Assembly: GCA_035456405.1 (NCBI GenBank)
Contig: DATIDG010000106.1
Span: 1-64,000, forward strand
Reading direction: 5' to 3'
Length of the DNA stretch: 64,000 nt
Origin: JAGVSZ01 sp035456405
GTDB taxonomy: Bacteria > Pseudomonadota > Gammaproteobacteria > Burkholderiales > SG8-39
In this document: positions 7,707-18,317 of the stretch, piece after piece
How positions within the stretch are numbered: position 1 is the first letter of the stretch
Layout: every line of letters starts with the position of its first letter
Program-made: the position numbers and the translations under genes
The notes under the pieces: generated by a model
Told to the model about the DNA's origin: nothing
The model's input: the letters and a program-made list of their open reading frames with translations, nothing else
The model's database searches: none

Positions 7707-8870
7707 TTGAAGATCGCAGTCGTCTCACCAAACTCGGCTCACCTCAAGGATATCGGCCGCTACCTGCAGACGGAGGACGGCTCGCGTGCCGTCGCCCTCC
7801 ATGAGGGCGGGATGACCAAGGTGCGGGTCGTTGCCGATCAGCAGCGTCCCGACCTGATCATCCTCGACAGCATGTGCCGGGATCTGGAAGAGCTTCCGGT
7901 GCTCGAGTATGTAAGCGCGCAGCATCCGCAGACTGTCGTCGTGATGCTGTGCGCCAATCACAACCCGGAATTTCTCATCAACGCGATGCGCGCCGGCGTG
8001 CGCGAAGTCTTGCAGTCTCCCGCTACCAAGGGGGCGTTGGTTGCCGCGGTGGAGCGTATCGAGCGGCGGTTGGGGCTGGGCGCAAAGCCGCGCCAGCCGG
8101 GTCAGATCATCGCGTTCATCCCCTGCAAGGGCGGCAGCGGAGCGACTTTCCTCGCAACCAACGTCGGCTATCAGTTGGCGGTGGAAAGCAAGAAGGTCGT
8201 CCTGATCGACCTGAACCTGCAGTTCGGCGATGCAGCGCTCTTCGTCCACGACCACAAGCCTGCGACGAACCTGGGCGATGTCGCGCATAACATCCATCGT
8301 CTGGACGCCTCGTTCCTCGCTGGCAGTCTCGTGAACGTTGCGCCGAATTACGGGCTTCTCGCTGCGCCGGAGGACCCCGGGCAGGCCATGGAGGTGAAGC
8401 CGGAGCACGTCGACGTACTGCTCACCGTCGCCGCGGACAACTATGACTTTGTGATTGTCGACGTCGGCCGTGTCCTCGATGCGGTGACGATCAAAGCGCT
8501 GGATCGCGCGAATTACGTTTTCCCGGTGATGCAGCTGACACTGCCGTTCATCCGAGACGCAAACAGGCTGATTTCCGCGTTCCGTACTCTTGGCTACTCG
8601 AAGGACAAGATCCGGCTGGTGGTCAACCGCTTCGAGAAGGGGAGCGAGATCAAGCTCGATGACGTCGAGCGGTCGCTCGGCGTCCCGACATTCAAGACGC
8701 TTCCGAACAGCTATGAGGCGGTCGCCTCCGCCGTCAACCACGGCCGGCCGATCGCTTCCTTCGCTCGCAACAATCCCGTCGCCAAGGGTCTGCAGGAGCT
8801 CGCGCACACCCTGGTTCGCCCCTCACCCGAAGGAAGTGGCGTGCTGGGCAAGCTGCTCCGGTTCGGATGA
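7707..8870 (+). CDS. cpaE: Pilus localisation ATPase CpaE/TadZ
   Basis: A 387-residue protein with an atypical receiver-like domain (about residues 1-120: KIAVVSPNSAH, then LIILDS) followed by a ParA/MinD-type ATPase. The deviant Walker A is KGGSGATF, beginning at Lys141: the first Lys is kept but the usual Lys before Thr is Ala, as is common in TadZ. In the family it places the Tad machine in the cell. The start is a TTG at 7707, chosen because CAGGAG lies six bases before it; the frame is open back to 7641, which would overlap the TadE gene and carry no ribosome-binding site. Confidence 0.83.
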   Translation: MKIAVVSPNSAHLKDIGRYLQTEDGSRAVALHEGGMTKVRVVADQQRPDLIILDSMCRDLEELPVLEYVSAQHPQTVVVMLCANHNPEFLINAMRAGVREVLQSPATKGALVAAVERIERRLGLGAKPRQPGQIIAFIPCKGGSGATFLATNVGYQLAVESKKVVLIDLNLQFGDAALFVHDHKPATNLGDVAHNIHRLDASFLAGSLVNVAPNYGLLAAPEDPGQAMEVKPEHVDVLLTVAADNYDFVIVDVGRVLDAVTIKALDRANYVFPVMQLTLPFIRDANRLISAFRTLGYSKDKIRLVVNRFEKGSEIKLDDVERSLGVPTFKTLPNSYEAVASAVNHGRPIASFARNNPVAKGLQELAHTLVRPSPEGSGVLGKLLRFG

Positions 8871-8909
8871 TGAATCACTGATGAGCCGAGAAGCAACCGA
8901 GGAGTAGCC

Positions 8910-10265
<1,356 letters not shown>

Positions 10266-10274
10266 GAGAACCTG

Positions 10275-11273
10275 ATGGAATTCCTGACAGGCCTGTTGGG
10301 CAATCTGTTCGCTGCGTTCATCCTGCTTGCGTTCATCGCTCTGGTGCTCATGCTCGAGGGGCTGTACCTGACCTGGAACGCCTACAGGGGGCCAGAAGCC
10401 AAGAAGATCGAACGTCGCCTGCGTGCGTTGTCGGCTGGCGGAACCGGTGGCGCGGAAGCGTCTATCCTCAAGCAACGGCTCCTGAGTGAGGCGCCTACGC
10501 TGCAGCAATGGCTCCTTGGTCTGCCACGGATCGGCGATCTCGACAAGCTGCTGCAACAGTCGGGCTCGACCTGGAGCGTAACGGTATTCTTTGTTATCAC
10601 GCTCATCGCAGGTATCGGCGCATTCGTGCTAGTGAGCTTCGTACCGCTCCTGCACTGGGCGCTTTGTGTGCTGATCGCCGTCGGGGCCGGCGCGCTTCCG
10701 TTCCTGTACATCTTGCGCAAGCGCCACAAACGGATGCAGCAGATCGAGCAGCAGCTTCCGGATGCGCTCGATCTGATCAGTCGCGCCCTGAAGGCAGGAC
10801 ACGCGTTCCCGAGCGGCCTGCAGATGGTCAGCGAGGAGGCCAAGGATCCGATCGCGGGCGAATTTCGCATCGTTCACGACGAGGTCAATTTCGGCGTCGC
10901 CGTGCCGACCGCGCTAACGAATCTCGCCAACCGTGTTCCCAGCACGGACATGCGGTACTTCATTATCGCAGTGCTGATCCAGCGCGAAACGGGCGGCAAC
11001 CTCACCGAGCTTCTGGGCAACATCAGCACGCTCATCCGCGAGCGCTTGAAGCTACTCGGCAAGGTTAGAGTGCTCTCGGCGGAAGGACGGATGTCGGCGT
11101 GGATCTTGTGCGCCTTGCCCTTCGTGCTCGCCGGAGTCATCAATCTCATCCACCCCAAGTTCATGGCCGTCCTGTGGACCGACCCGATGGGGCTGAAAAT
11201 GATCTACGCGGCGCTTGTGATGATGGTGCTCGGGGCGCTGTGGATGCGCAAGATCATCAGGATTCGCGTGTAA
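10275..11273 (+). CDS. tadB: Inner-membrane platform protein TadB
   Basis: A 332-residue GspF-family membrane protein. There is one hydrophobic segment at the N terminus, a pair near residues 95-140, and a pair near residues 270-330. The cytoplasmic GspF-like domain between them contains QLPDALDLISRALKAGHAF and ETGGNLTELLGNISTLIRER, typical of TadB. It forms the inner-membrane platform with TadC and contacts CpaF. AGGAG precedes the start. Confidence 0.9.
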   Translation: MEFLTGLLGNLFAAFILLAFIALVLMLEGLYLTWNAYRGPEAKKIERRLRALSAGGTGGAEASILKQRLLSEAPTLQQWLLGLPRIGDLDKLLQQSGSTWSVTVFFVITLIAGIGAFVLVSFVPLLHWALCVLIAVGAGALPFLYILRKRHKRMQQIEQQLPDALDLISRALKAGHAFPSGLQMVSEEAKDPIAGEFRIVHDEVNFGVAVPTALTNLANRVPSTDMRYFIIAVLIQRETGGNLTELLGNISTLIRERLKLLGKVRVLSAEGRMSAWILCALPFVLAGVINLIHPKFMAVLWTDPMGLKMIYAALVMMVLGALWMRKIIRIRV

Positions 11274-11297
11274 CGACTTCGTCAGGAACGACAATCC

Positions 11298-12239
11298 ATG
11301 TCCACGCTACATCTTGGCTATGCGGTGATCATATTCGTGACCGTCACGGCGGCCGCGATGATTATCCTCCTGTCGTTTGCACCGAACCGCGCCAAGAAGC
11401 GCCTCGAGTCTGTGGCGGGAGCGACGGGGTACGGCGAGAAAGCCGCCCAAGCCGACTGGACGGAGACCATTGTCAAGCTCGCAGGCCCGTTCGCGAAGCT
11501 CTCGCTCCCCTCCGAGGGGTGGGAAGAATCGCCACTGCGCATGCGCTTCATGCATGCAGGCCACAGGGGCAATGCGCCCGTTGCTTTGTATTTCGGCGCC
11601 AAGACCCTCCTCGCGCTTCTCTTTCCGGCCATTGGCTATCTCTACATCACCATTGGCGGCAGCAAGTTGGGGACAGAGGGCATGCTGGCCGTGCTCCTCG
11701 GCACGGGGGCGCTGGGCTACTACCTGCCCAACGTAGTGCTATCGCGCCTGGTGTTCGTTCGCCAACGCGAAATCTTCGAGAACTTTCCAGATGCCGCCGA
11801 CCTCATGCTGGTCTGCGTGGAGTCGGGGCTCGGGCTCGACGCCGCGCTTGCGAAAGTTACCGAAGAGATGCGTCTCAAGAGCATTCCCCTCGCGGAGGAG
11901 CTTCACCTCGTCAACCTCGAACTGCGTGCGGGCAGCACGCGGGAGAAGGCACTGCGCAATCTCGCATTGAGGACCGGCGTAGATGAAGTGAACGGCTTCG
12001 TGACGATGTTGGTGCAGGCGGACCGCTTTGGCACCAGCATCGGCGATTCGTTGCGCGTGTTCTCCGACGAGCTGCGCACCAAGCGGAGGCTTCGAGCGGA
12101 GGAGATGGCAGCGAAAATCCCGCTGAAGCTGCTTTTCCCGCTCGTGTTCTGCATCTTTCCATCGCTGATGCTTGTGTTGCTCGGACCGGCGTTCATCCAG
12201 GTCTATCGCATTCTGTTGCCGACGATGGCGGGGCAATAA
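11298..12239 (+). CDS. tadC: Inner-membrane platform protein TadC
   Basis: A 313-residue GspF-family protein, paralogue of TadB. The soluble core (NFPDAADLMLVCVESGLGLD, then LRTGVDEVNGFVTMLVQADR) is followed by hydrophobic helices ending near the C terminus. It is expected to heteromultimerise with TadB. AGGAACGACAATCC precedes the start. It is the last membrane component of the locus, followed by the TPR lipoprotein gene. Confidence 0.9.
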   Translation: MSTLHLGYAVIIFVTVTAAAMIILLSFAPNRAKKRLESVAGATGYGEKAAQADWTETIVKLAGPFAKLSLPSEGWEESPLRMRFMHAGHRGNAPVALYFGAKTLLALLFPAIGYLYITIGGSKLGTEGMLAVLLGTGALGYYLPNVVLSRLVFVRQREIFENFPDAADLMLVCVESGLGLDAALAKVTEEMRLKSIPLAEELHLVNLELRAGSTREKALRNLALRTGVDEVNGFVTMLVQADRFGTSIGDSLRVFSDELRTKRRLRAEEMAAKIPLKLLFPLVFCIFPSLMLVLLGPAFIQVYRILLPTMAGQ

Positions 12240-12254
12240 CCCAGGGAGGTCAGC

Positions 12255-13481
12255 ATGCCGAAGCTCAAGCCAGTGGTTCTTTCCGTAGCGTCGGCGTTCT
12301 CGATCGTCGGCTGCGCATCCCTGACGAACCCGCCGATAACTCAGTCGTATCCGGTCCAGCCCGCATTCGGCGTCAGACACGGAATGCCTGACGCCCAGGC
12401 AATGTACCGGCTGGGACGGTTCTACCAGGGCCAGCGCCGCTACGCCGAGGCGATTGCCGCCTACCGTCAAGCGCTCGCTCAGAATCCTGGCCACTTGGAA
12501 GCTCATAACGGGCTGGGTGTCATTCACGCTGAGCAAGGGCGCTACGACGAGGCAATGAAGGAATTTCAGGCCGCGCTCGCCGTAGCCCCCCGCGCCGCGT
12601 ACCTCCACAACAACCTCGGCTTCGTCCTCCTGTTACAGAACTCGAACGAGAAGGCGGTGGAGGTGCTGGAAGAGGCGAGGCGCCTCGAGCCTGCCAACGC
12701 CAAGGTGCGCGACAACCTGATCATCGGATACGAGAGATTGGTCGACGGGAGGAAGGCGCGGCTCTTGGCACACGCCGATACGAAGACCACGGTTGCGGCC
12801 GAGTCGAAACCGGAACCGGCGCAGGCGCCAATCGAGGTTCGTACGGGGCAGGATCCCGGCGTCAGGCTCGTCGCAGTCGCGCCCGCGGTTTACGAGCTGC
12901 AAGCATCAGGTGCCGAAGCCGCGAGCGCTCAGAAGAAGCATGGATCCGACTCGGCAGTACCGGCCACGATAGTGGTTCCCCCCGAGCGCGGGTCGACGGC
13001 GCCAACGTCTGTCCTAACGACTGCCTCGGGCACCCAGGGGGTCCAGGTGCACGACAGTCCCGCGACGATCGAGGCGAGCGACAGAACGCCGGAAGCCGCT
13101 AGGACCGACGAAGCGCGGCAGGAGGGGCTCCAGGCATTCAAGCTCGAAGTCTCCAACGGGAATGGCGTCGGCGGACTTGCCGCACGGGTTGCCGGCTATC
13201 TCGGGCGCTTCGGTGTCTCGACGGGGCGCTTGACGAATGACAGCACATTCGCGCAGCCGACAACCGTGATCCAGTATCGCGAGGGCTATCGCACGCAAGC
13301 CGCTCGCATCGGGTCCATGTTGCCAAAGGCTGTCCCCGTGGTGCCGGCCGGCACGCTGCGCAGCGACATCCACGTGCGGGTGGTACTCGGGCGAGACGTG
13401 CGAAATGACGTGGCCTTGTTCGACGGGGAGCGGCCAAGAATGCAGCTTGCAGCAGAGGCGAGCGAACGGACTACTCGTTAG
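12255..13481 (+). CDS. tadD: TadD-like TPR lipoprotein with a C-terminal LytR_C-type domain
   Basis: A 408-residue lipoprotein (lipobox IVGC, Cys about residue 21). Three tetratricopeptide repeats lie at about residues 50-150 (RLGRFYQGQRRYAEAIAAYR, AHNGLGVIHAEQGRYDEAMK, LHNNLGFVLLLQ). A low-complexity linker follows, then a C-terminal domain near 295-380 (KLEVSNGNGVGGLAARVAGY, then DIHVRVVLGRDV) resembling the LytR C-terminal domain. TadD proteins normally carry only the TPR part, so the added domain is notable. AGGGAGG precedes the ATG. It is the last gene of the locus; no clear terminator follows. Confidence 0.8.
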   Translation: MPKLKPVVLSVASAFSIVGCASLTNPPITQSYPVQPAFGVRHGMPDAQAMYRLGRFYQGQRRYAEAIAAYRQALAQNPGHLEAHNGLGVIHAEQGRYDEAMKEFQAALAVAPRAAYLHNNLGFVLLLQNSNEKAVEVLEEARRLEPANAKVRDNLIIGYERLVDGRKARLLAHADTKTTVAAESKPEPAQAPIEVRTGQDPGVRLVAVAPAVYELQASGAEAASAQKKHGSDSAVPATIVVPPERGSTAPTSVLTTASGTQGVQVHDSPATIEASDRTPEAARTDEARQEGLQAFKLEVSNGNGVGGLAARVAGYLGRFGVSTGRLTNDSTFAQPTTVIQYREGYRTQAARIGSMLPKAVPVVPAGTLRSDIHVRVVLGRDVRNDVALFDGERPRMQLAAEASERTTR

Positions 13482-14213
13482 GGGCTGGACCCGTCTGCCA
13501 AGAATTGGGCTCGGGGGATTCGCAGGTAGATTACCTCCTAGCGCGGATCGCAGATCCTTTCCTGTCGCCGCTTAACCCGAGTCACCGGGTGTATTGGCTA
13601 GATCTCTGCACTGCGCTGGTTTTTCGCGCTCGCTGTGTTCATCTTCAGGGGCGAGCGGCGCGGCAGTCTGTCTCTGAGAAACACGATCCCTGTGCGATCA
13701 CCGCGAGAAAGTTCGACGGGAAGCCGCAGCGTGGTCAATTCGCGTAGCGATCCTGATAATCCGAATCGCCGCCATCACTCCCGCGTGATCGTTAACAAGG
13801 TTACGTACCCCGGCTTGCGACGCGACGGCGGTCCCGACGGCTACCAAGTACCAGCACAATTGCGACGAACGCAATCACGAACTCCACCAGGGTGAAGCCG
13901 GCCTCAGGGCGGGCATAGGCTAATCGTTCGGGACTCGCGGTCAGCGCTGCCGTTGCTCCCCCGAGAGACGGGTGGCAACTGTGACGGACCGACGATAGCA
14001 AGAGGAATGCTGACTTCGCGGCCACCGATGATCGATGCTGCAAACGGCGGCCTTTGTTCCCCTGGCGGCGCTCACCATGAGTTTCTCGAAGATCCGCGCG
14101 TCTTGCATGATGTTCCTCATGATGGATTCCCACTGACTTGACAATGGTTTTCAGACGCGCGAACAGTCGATCGGTAGGATGAGAATGACATTGGCAATCA
14201 GGAGAGTCGACTC
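13482..14213. other. Gene-poor stretch after the Tad locus
   Basis: No convincing intact gene on either strand. Short frames exist but lack ribosome-binding sites and recognisable domains. The only recognisable piece is a prepilin-like fragment on the minus strand at 13801-13911. Base composition is lower in GC than the flanks, consistent with decaying sequence. Confidence 0.5.
13801..13911 (-). pseudogene. Prepilin-like N-terminal fragment
   Basis: On the minus strand the frame reads RPEAGFTLVEFVIAFVAIV and continues to a stop soon after. This is a good match to the type IV prepilin cleavage/hydrophobic motif (G then FTLVE). There is no start codon with a ribosome-binding site close in front, and the mature domain is missing: after the hydrophobic segment only about a dozen mostly basic residues follow. 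It looks like the stump of a pseudopilin gene. The upstream part of the same frame shows no resemblance to a known protein. Confidence 0.4.
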
Positions 14214-14582
14214 ATGCTGTCTAACGAGCTGTTCCTGAGTGCGCTGGTAGTCGGTATGCTCGTGGTGGTGGCTGTGATGGCAAGACGGCATTACGCGCAC
14301 CGGGTGGTACGCGACGCTGTCGCGATCGTGAAACGCCTCGAAACCTCAGAGAGCGATCGCTATCATGCGGATAGGGATCTCCGAAGAGCCGCACAACTGT
14401 TCAGGACGGCGAAGTTCAAGCGTGATACGGGTCAGCGGGCAGATCCAGTGCGCGCTGCGAAAGCCCTCGCACAAGCCTACAGATTGCAGCAGCTGATGGA
14501 CCGCCCCGTGTGCGGGAGCGTGCGCGCTTCCAGTCGCATTCCGAAAAGTAGCGTACGAAGGGTCGCCAGGATCGGCGCATAG
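14214..14582 (+). CDS. Small hypothetical membrane-anchored protein
   Basis: A 122-residue protein preceded by AGGAGAG, with one N-terminal transmembrane helix (LFLSALVVGMLVVVAVMA). A basic, helical cytoplasmic part follows. No domain recognised. It lies alone between two gene-poor stretches. The proper start signal and membrane segment favour a real gene, but it could also be a decaying one. Confidence 0.5.
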   Translation: MLSNELFLSALVVGMLVVVAVMARRHYAHRVVRDAVAIVKRLETSESDRYHADRDLRRAAQLFRTAKFKRDTGQRADPVRAAKALAQAYRLQQLMDRPVCGSVRASSRIPKSSVRRVARIGA

Positions 14583-15176
14583 CGGAGCCGAAGACTGAAC
14601 GAAGCGCGGACTCCGGCGGTCATGACGCGAAGACCAGGGTGCCTCACCGCTCAGATCGAAGCTACTAGGCCGTGTCGCCGTATCGTATCGCACCGGCCAG
14701 TTGCGGCCGCAGAGGACGGGAAACTCTCCCCTGGCAGCCCGAAGCACAACTCCGTCCTTGTAAGCAGCCACTGCGAAGCTTGCCCCTACTCCATTACTGT
14801 CCCCTGGCGCGCAGGCGTTCGGAGGAGCGGAGCGGTCATTTCTTGAACCGGCGGCGCGCTTCCCTGCTCGCCGCAAGCGTGTGTCCTCCTGTGTGGTCGC
14901 GAACTTCTCTCCACTCAGTTCGTTGATGAAGCAAGAAGGTCAGGACTCCCGATCCGCGCCCTGAGCTGGAGTCCTCGCGCTGAGTCGACCGATTGCTGCC
15001 GCTCAAGGGACGCAGCTTGAACCCGCCACCCGTTCCTGCCAGTCGCGCTCAAGCGAAGCGGGACCTTCGCGTACCTCGCTTAACGTGCCGAGAGTTGCCG
15101 TTCGATCCGACCTACGTCCACAGTCGGGCCAAGGCGTGCCGCTGCGTATAGAACTGGCGCGCTAAATTGGATCAGA
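14583..15176. other. Stretch without a recognisable gene
   Basis: Nothing supportable was found on either strand: short overlapping frames only, no RNA gene, no clear promoter. It ends at a REP-like palindrome next to the TRAP operon. Confidence 0.5.
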
Positions 15177-15224
15177 CCCCATTTTTCTCATTTGCAAGTA
15201 AGAAAAAAATGGGGGACTGTCCCT
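15177..15224. repeat. REP-like double palindrome
   Basis: An imperfect inverted repeat (CCCCATTTTTCT at 15177-15188 against AGAAAAAAATGGGG at 15201-15214) is followed directly by a second small palindrome, GGGACTGTCCC at 15213-15223. Motifs of this kind (GGGGTCTGA and GGGACAGTCCC) recur between genes in many proteobacteria. It lies 8 bp after the dctM stop codon and may also act in transcript ending or stability. Confidence 0.5.
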
Positions 15225-15231
15225 ATTTGCG

Positions 15232-16551
15232 TTACATGAGCGACGGCAGCCACGTGCTGAGCCGCGGGAAGGCAATGATGATGCCGAGTGCCACGATGAG
15301 CAACAGCATGAACGGGATAGCGCCCGTGAAGATCTCGTCGACCCGCACCGTGTCGCCGATGGCCGATTTCATGGCGAACACCACCATGCCGAAGGGCGGG
15401 CTGAGCAGCCCGATCTCGATCGCCAGGATGGCCACGATCCCGAACCACAGCGGGTCGTATCCCAGATGCATGGCGATCGGGTGCATCAGCGGAATGGTCA
15501 GGATGATGATGGAAGTCGAGTCCAGGATGCAGCCGAGCAGCAAGAAGACGACGATGAATCCCAGAATGATCAGGATCGGAGGGACCGCGAGCGCGGTTAC
15601 CCAATGGGTGAGGTTGCCCGCCAGCCCGGACATGGTCAGCACGCGGCTGTACATCTGCGCGCAGATGAGCAGCAGGAAGATGCTGGCGGTCGTCCGCCCC
15701 GCATCGAGCAGGATCCGCCACAGGCCAGGCAGGGTCAGCTTCTGCCGGTTGATGAAGATAAGCAGGAAGCCGCCGGCCGCGCCCACCGCGCCGGCTTCGG
15801 TGGGCGTGAAAAACCCGCCCCACATGCCGCCCATAACCAGGACGACCAGCGCGACCACCGCCCACGGCGCCGCGGCCGCGCGCACCAGGGTGCGAAAGTC
15901 CGGGCGCCGCGCCTCGTGCGCGCTGCCGCCGAGGCGCGGCTTGACCAGCACCATCGTCCAGATGCCGAGCGCCAGAACAGCCATGACGACGAGCCCGGGA
16001 AGGATGCCGGCGATGAACAGCTTGCCGATCGCCTGCTCGGTGAGCACGCCGTAGACGATCATCAGCACCGAGGGCGGAATCAGCATGCCGAGGATGGCGC
16101 TGCCGGCGACGATACCGAGGCTGAACTTGCGGTCGTAGTTGAGCCGCTGCATCTCCGGAATGGCGATTTTCGAGAACACGGCTGCGGAGGCCACCGAAAC
16201 GCCTGTGATGGCGGCGAACACCGCATTGGCGACGACCGTGGCGATCCCCAGTCCGCCCCGCACGCGTCCCAGCAGGACCTGGGCGGAGGCGAACAGCTCG
16301 CGCGTCGCCCCAGCCACCGTGGCGAAGATGCCCATCAGCACGAACAGCGGCACCACCGCGAACACGTAGTCCATGACCGCGCTGTAGGCGGTGGTCTGCA
16401 GCAGGCTGATGGCCACCGCGAACTTCCCGGTGATGAGCCATAGCGTGAGCACGCTGACCGCCGCGAGGGCGACGCCGATGTGCACGCCGAGCAGGATAAG
16501 GCCGAACACGAGGACGACGCTGAGGAGCGCTAGCGTCGCGGGACTCAGCAC
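15232..16551 (-). CDS. dctM: TRAP transporter large permease, DctM family
   Basis: A 439-residue polytopic membrane protein, the main permease of a tripartite ATP-independent periplasmic transporter. Many hydrophobic segments are present, with DctM-type motifs such as FSKIAIPEMQRLNYDRKFSLG and SAILGMLIPPSVLMIVYG. The start is GTG 16551, which overlaps the dctQ stop by one base (TAGTG); the frame is open further upstream only inside dctQ. Substrate is unknown; DctP partners of this group take up carboxylates or sugar acids. Confidence 0.9.
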   Translation of the reverse strand: MLSPATLALLSVVLVFGLILLGVHIGVALAAVSVLTLWLITGKFAVAISLLQTTAYSAVMDYVFAVVPLFVLMGIFATVAGATRELFASAQVLLGRVRGGLGIATVVANAVFAAITGVSVASAAVFSKIAIPEMQRLNYDRKFSLGIVAGSAILGMLIPPSVLMIVYGVLTEQAIGKLFIAGILPGLVVMAVLALGIWTMVLVKPRLGGSAHEARRPDFRTLVRAAAAPWAVVALVVLVMGGMWGGFFTPTEAGAVGAAGGFLLIFINRQKLTLPGLWRILLDAGRTTASIFLLLICAQMYSRVLTMSGLAGNLTHWVTALAVPPILIILGFIVVFLLLGCILDSTSIIILTIPLMHPIAMHLGYDPLWFGIVAILAIEIGLLSPPFGMVVFAMKSAIGDTVRVDEIFTGAIPFMLLLIVALGIIIAFPRLSTWLPSLM

Positions 16552-17030
16552 TACGGCTGCCTCGGGCCTCGCGACGAGATCCTGCGCACGGCCTCGGCCG
16601 CCATCAGCAGGAACTGCAGCGAGGTCAATGCCGCGCCGAACAGGACGATCGAGCGCAGCGGATAGGTGGGGACGCGCACCGGCAGTTCCCCTTCGAATTC
16701 GCCCATTTCCCACGCCATGATCATCGTGTCCCAGCCGGAGTAGACCAGCAGCCCGAAGATGATCGCCCCGAGGACATAGGCGAAGAGGTCGACGACGGCG
16801 CGGCTGCGTCCGGACAGGTGGCGTAGCACGACGTCGGAACGCAGATGTCCGTCGATCTTCAGGGTGTGGGGGATCTGCAGCCAGACGATGGCGACAATGG
16901 AAACCTTAACGATCTCCGGGACGCCGACCAGGGGGTACTGGAACAGCAGGCGCCCGAGAATATCGGCGCACACCAGCACTGTGATCGCCGCGACCCACGC
17001 CGAGCCGACGGCGTTCAGTCCGGCCATCAA
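16551..17030 (-). CDS. dctQ: TRAP transporter small permease, DctQ family
   Basis: About 159 residues with four predicted membrane helices. The family pattern is seen in VCADILGRLLFQYPLVGVPE near the N terminus. It joins DctM in the membrane complex. The start is uncertain: TTG 17030 or ATG 17027. The hydrophobic first helix follows almost at once and no strong ribosome-binding site is present. It lies between dctP and dctM and overlaps dctM by one base. Confidence 0.82.
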   Translation of the reverse strand: MMAGLNAVGSAWVAAITVLVCADILGRLLFQYPLVGVPEIVKVSIVAIVWLQIPHTLKIDGHLRSDVVLRHLSGRSRAVVDLFAYVLGAIIFGLLVYSGWDTMIMAWEMGEFEGELPVRVPTYPLRSIVLFGAALTSLQFLLMAAEAVRRISSRGPRQP

Positions 17031-17064
17031 GCCGTAGTGGATGCGGCGGATCAGGGCTGGGGTC

Positions 17065-18129
17065 CTACTTGGTCGCGGTCCAGTCCCGAGGAAACTTGAG
17101 TCCGAGCTCCTTCAGGTTCTTGACATATGCGTAGACGACCTCGCCCGGCAGCCCCGTGGCAGTGATTTCCGCCGCCTTTTCCTTGGGAATATTCGGCAGC
17201 GCGTTGGCCCACTTCACCTTCTCCTCCCACGAGAGCTCGCGCACCGTGGTGCCCGCGTCCTTCATCGCCTGGATGGATTTGTCAGCTTTGATCTGCGAGG
17301 CTTCCGTCTGCACCTTGGTGTATTCCCGGCCCACCTCGAGGAAGATCTCCTGCACTTCCTTCGGCAGCTTTCTCCAGGTGTTGCGGTTCATGGTGATCAT
17401 CGTGTTGGGGATCGCGCCGAAGCTGGTGATGGTGTAGTTGCGCGCAACCTCGAAAAGCTTGAACGAATAGGTCGCGTCCGGAATCATGATCCAGCCGTCG
17501 TAGACCCCGGTCTGCAACGAAGTGTAGGCCTCATTCAGATTGGACTGCACGGGCACCGCATTCACCGCCTTCAGCCAGGGGATGTTCGGCCCCGCGGCCG
17601 CGATCTTGCGGCCGCTCAGTTGTTCCACCTTGGTCCATGGGAACGTAGTCACGAGGTTGTAGCAGGTGACCGCGCCGGTCGCGATGTAGACCTGATTGAA
17701 GCGCTTCTCCAGGTTCGTGCGCAGCTGCGGATAGGCATCGAACACCTTGCGCGCCGCCAAGCCCGCCTGCACCGCGTTTTCGGTGCCGAAGGGCACGAAA
17801 TAGCCGAAGTTGTAGGCCAGCATCTTCGACGGCTCGAAGGGCACGTGCACGTCGCCGATGTCGAGGAGGCCGTTCTCGATGGCTTCCAGCACTTCGCCCA
17901 GCTTGGCCACCGAGCCGCCGTAAGCTTCAACCCATTCGATCTTGTGCGGGGTCTTCTGCTCGACCCGATTCTTCACTTCGACCTGCAGAAAGGTCTGCAT
18001 CGGAGCAACCCATGACGCCGCCGGGACCGGGTGCCCCGCGCCGATGGTCAGGCGGAAGGTTTCCGCGTGCGCCGTGGGTGCGGACACGGCAACCGCTGCG
18101 AAAAGCGAGGCGACAAGCGACTTTTTCAT
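17065..18129 (-). CDS. dctP: TRAP transporter solute-binding protein, DctP family
   Basis: A 354-residue periplasmic binding protein: a signal peptide (KKSLVASLFAAVAVSAPTAHA) is followed by the mature start ETFRLTIGAGHP. DctP-type features include the middle region YNLVTTFPWTKVEQLSGRKI and TGVYDGWIMIPD. GGAGGACAGA just before the ATG at 18129 fixes the start; the frame is open further upstream without signals. It supplies substrate to DctQM. The ligand cannot be read from the sequence. Confidence 0.9.
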   Translation of the reverse strand: MKKSLVASLFAAVAVSAPTAHAETFRLTIGAGHPVPAASWVAPMQTFLQVEVKNRVEQKTPHKIEWVEAYGGSVAKLGEVLEAIENGLLDIGDVHVPFEPSKMLAYNFGYFVPFGTENAVQAGLAARKVFDAYPQLRTNLEKRFNQVYIATGAVTCYNLVTTFPWTKVEQLSGRKIAAAGPNIPWLKAVNAVPVQSNLNEAYTSLQTGVYDGWIMIPDATYSFKLFEVARNYTITSFGAIPNTMITMNRNTWRKLPKEVQEIFLEVGREYTKVQTEASQIKADKSIQAMKDAGTTVRELSWEEKVKWANALPNIPKEKAAEITATGLPGEVVYAYVKNLKELGLKFPRDWTATK

Positions 18130-18317
18130 TCTGTCCTCCTTCTTCATTCGGTGCGGGAACGGGATCTGGATCAGACGGGAGCGCCCTTCGCTTTCAGTAT
18201 GCGCCAAAAAGCAATCGGGGACGGCTGAGCAGCCATGACATTGTCGCGACACCCGTGATGTTGCCCCCGACCCGTTCGTAGCTCGGTACCACGCCCGTCT
18301 CGGCCGGATCTGATTCA

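Noticed and set aside
14137..14180. TTGACA at 14138-14143 as a promoter for the small membrane protein gene
   Set aside because: No acceptable -10 lies 16-18 bp downstream; TAGGAT at 14175 is 31 bp away.
14622..14926. Short + strand frames in the 14.6-14.9 kb gap
   Set aside because: No ribosome-binding site, no domain, and overlapping frames of equal length on the other strand; nothing favours a gene.
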